A model generated the notes under the pieces. The model saw only the letters and a program-made list of their open reading frames with translations, did not search any database and had not been told where the DNA came from. Below, in pieces: positions 4,789-5,981 of a DNA stretch of 5,981 nt. The stretch lies in the NCBI GenBank assembly GCA_900763175.1, contig CAAFJI010000342.1, forward strand, positions 1-5,981. Direction: 5' to 3'. This stretch comes from Lachnospiraceae bacterium. GTDB lineage: Bacteria > Bacillota > Clostridia > Lachnospirales > Lachnospiraceae. Every line of letters begins with the position of its first letter. Position 1 is the first letter of the stretch. The position numbers and the translations under genes were made by a program.

Positions 4789-5981
4789 TTACCTGTTTAA
4801 ATAGTAATAAGTCAGTGCAGAAATGGTACGGATGTGGTTTATTGCTTCTTCCTCGCTTTTGGTATTTTCGGACATCACGCAGATCACGTAGTCCGTTTTC
4901 TCTCCATAGACAATGGCAATATCATGCTGGCTAAGGTCATTTTCGCCGGTCTTGTTTGCGACCTTTATCTCCTCTGACAGTCCTCCTGGAATCTTCGTCC
5001 TGGTATCCTGTGCAAGAAGCAGATCCAGCATCTGCGCAGATGCCTCCTTGCTCACACATTTCTTCCGGTAGATCCGCTCCAGCAAAAGCCCGCAATCTCC
5101 CACAGAAGTAACGTTATTCGCTCCAATCCCTTCTGCCTCCGTTGCAGAAGGTGACAGCGTATGAAGAACAGCCGTATTCTCATAGCCATTATTTCTCAGA
5201 TAACGATTTACATTTCTCGCCCCAGCATTAAACTGTCCGGAAGAGGTCTGAAGCCTTATCATTTCATTAAAAGATTCATTATCGCTGTACGTCACCATAT
5301 TTTCCATGAGACGGTATATTTTATTGGAAACAGAATCACTGGCTGCATCGGTCTTCAGAAACTGTGCCTCGTTTTCCCGTATAGCAGCCATATTTTCATA
5401 GCTGGCAGCCATGGTAAATGTCTTAATAAGACTTGCCGAAGGCATGGCCTTATCGTTGAGCACGACTTTCTTTTTCTTCTTTAAATCCTTAATATATATA
5501 CTCCACTCACCCTCATAGTCATCGATCAGCGTTTCCAATGCCGATTCCAGATTCCTAATCCCAGGCTCTGTAAGCTCCTGTATCTTCCCTTCAGCATCTA
5601 CATGGAATCCCTCTGGTGTAGTCCCTTCTCCCAAAAGAAGACCTGTTTTTTCATCAAAATAATAATATCCCGAAAGCGTCTCGTCCTGAATCATCTGACC
5701 TTCAATATAAAAAATGCCACCCTCAGTCAGCAAACGCCCGTTTTTATTAAAATAGTAGCAGCCATTCAGCTTCGTTTTCTCTATTTCAGTTTCTTCTATC
5801 CAGACGGCTTTGGACGAAGATGTAAGTCTCCCCAGGTTATTTACCATATAAATACCTGCAGTCCAGCCTTTTATCGGATTTCCCTCTTCATCCAGCGGCA
5901 GGGCAGTCTCTGGTATAGAAACAAGATGGCCCTCACCTGCTTTAAATTTTCCACTCTCATCGTGGTAATAATAGCCATTGA
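4789..5981 (-). CDS. Serine hydrolase (class A beta-lactamase-like) with wall-binding-like repeats, 5' end outside the window
   Basis: The frame is open to the window edge, so the N-terminus, presumably with an export signal, is missing. There are 396 visible residues. The first 120 or so hold degenerate aromatic repeats, NGYYYHDESGKFKAGEG (1-17), NGCYYFNKNGRLL (about 72-84) and SGYYYFDEKTGLLLGEG (about 103-119), resembling choline/glucan-type cell-wall-binding repeats. The rest is a beta-lactamase/transpeptidase-like domain with SLIK as the SxxK nucleophile motif (Ser183, Lys186), SDN (232-234) and KTG (343-345), in class A order and spacing. I cannot place a convincing omega-loop glutamate of the ExxxN type; Glu281 or Glu283 are only candidates. 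A true penicillin-hydrolysing role is therefore doubtful, and a cell-surface hydrolase or peptidoglycan-related role is inference. An internal ATG at 5847 is unlikely to be the start, because coding sequence with a repeat continues upstream of it. Confidence 0.85.
   Translation of the reverse strand, partial: NGYYYHDESGKFKAGEGHLVSIPETALPLDEEGNPIKGWTAGIYMVNNLGRLTSSSKAVWIEETEIEKTKLNGCYYFNKNGRLLTEGGIFYIEGQMIQDETLSGYYYFDEKTGLLLGEGTTPEGFHVDAEGKIQELTEPGIRNLESALETLIDDYEGEWSIYIKDLKKKKKVVLNDKAMPSASLIKTFTMAASYENMAAIRENEAQFLKTDAASDSVSNKIYRLMENMVTYSDNESFNEMIRLQTSSGQFNAGARNVNRYLRNNGYENTAVLHTLSPSATEAEGIGANNVTSVGDCGLLLERIYRKKCVSKEASAQMLDLLLAQDTRTKIPGGLSEEIKVANKTGENDLSQHDIAIVYGEKTDYVICVMSENTKSEEEAINHIRTISALTYYYLNR

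Noticed and set aside
5458..5480. A possible ribosomal slippage site in the poly-Lys stretch of the hydrolase gene.
   Set aside because: The A-runs are interrupted by G, with no heptameric slippery sequence. The frame is continuous on both sides, so no frameshift is needed.

Overview
This window looks like chromosomal housekeeping DNA from a low-to-mid GC Gram-positive Clostridia, most likely of the Lachnospiraceae type. The reasons are a SigH (Spo0H-like) sigma factor, strong AAGGAG-type ribosome binding sites, sigma-A promoters, and the Firmicutes gene order cysS-mrnC-rlmB-sigH. The genus is inference. All seven genes I can support lie on the minus strand, so transcription runs from high to low coordinates.

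From the right-hand edge: (1) positions 4789-5981 hold the 3' part of a gene for a probably exported protein. It has degenerate wall-binding-like aromatic repeats followed by a class A beta-lactamase-like serine hydrolase domain, and its start lies beyond the window. (2) A 78-base gap with a sigma-A-type promoter leads into ridA (4336-4710), which encodes an enamine/imine deaminase. A clean intrinsic terminator at 4271-4301 follows it. (3) Positions 3831-4335 are noncoding. They hold two tandem copies (138-base period) of a hairpin-rich unit of about 106 bases, joined by palindromic linkers, and then a very good promoter (TTGATT, 17-base spacer, TATAAT) for the next operon. (4) ispF, cysS, mrnC, rlmB and sigH form one tight operon with gaps of 28, -16, 22 and 45 bases. 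(5) Just after the sigH stop codon, positions 36-102 form a long, nearly perfect stem-loop that pairs best in the sigH-sense RNA, followed by T-rich sequence.

The operon combines isoprenoid precursor synthesis (IspF), cysteine charging of tRNA (CysS), 23S rRNA maturation (mini-RNase III), 23S rRNA 2'-O-methylation (RlmB) and the transition-state/sporulation sigma factor SigH. It is a growth and translation operon with a developmental regulator at its end. The gene usually found between rlmB and sigH in Bacillus subtilis (yacP/rae1) is absent, as are ispD, gltX and cysE around ispF/cysS.

I see no undescribed multi-gene system. The material most worth a second look is noncoding: the tandem bidirectional terminator-like repeat between ridA and ispF, and the long hairpin after sigH.
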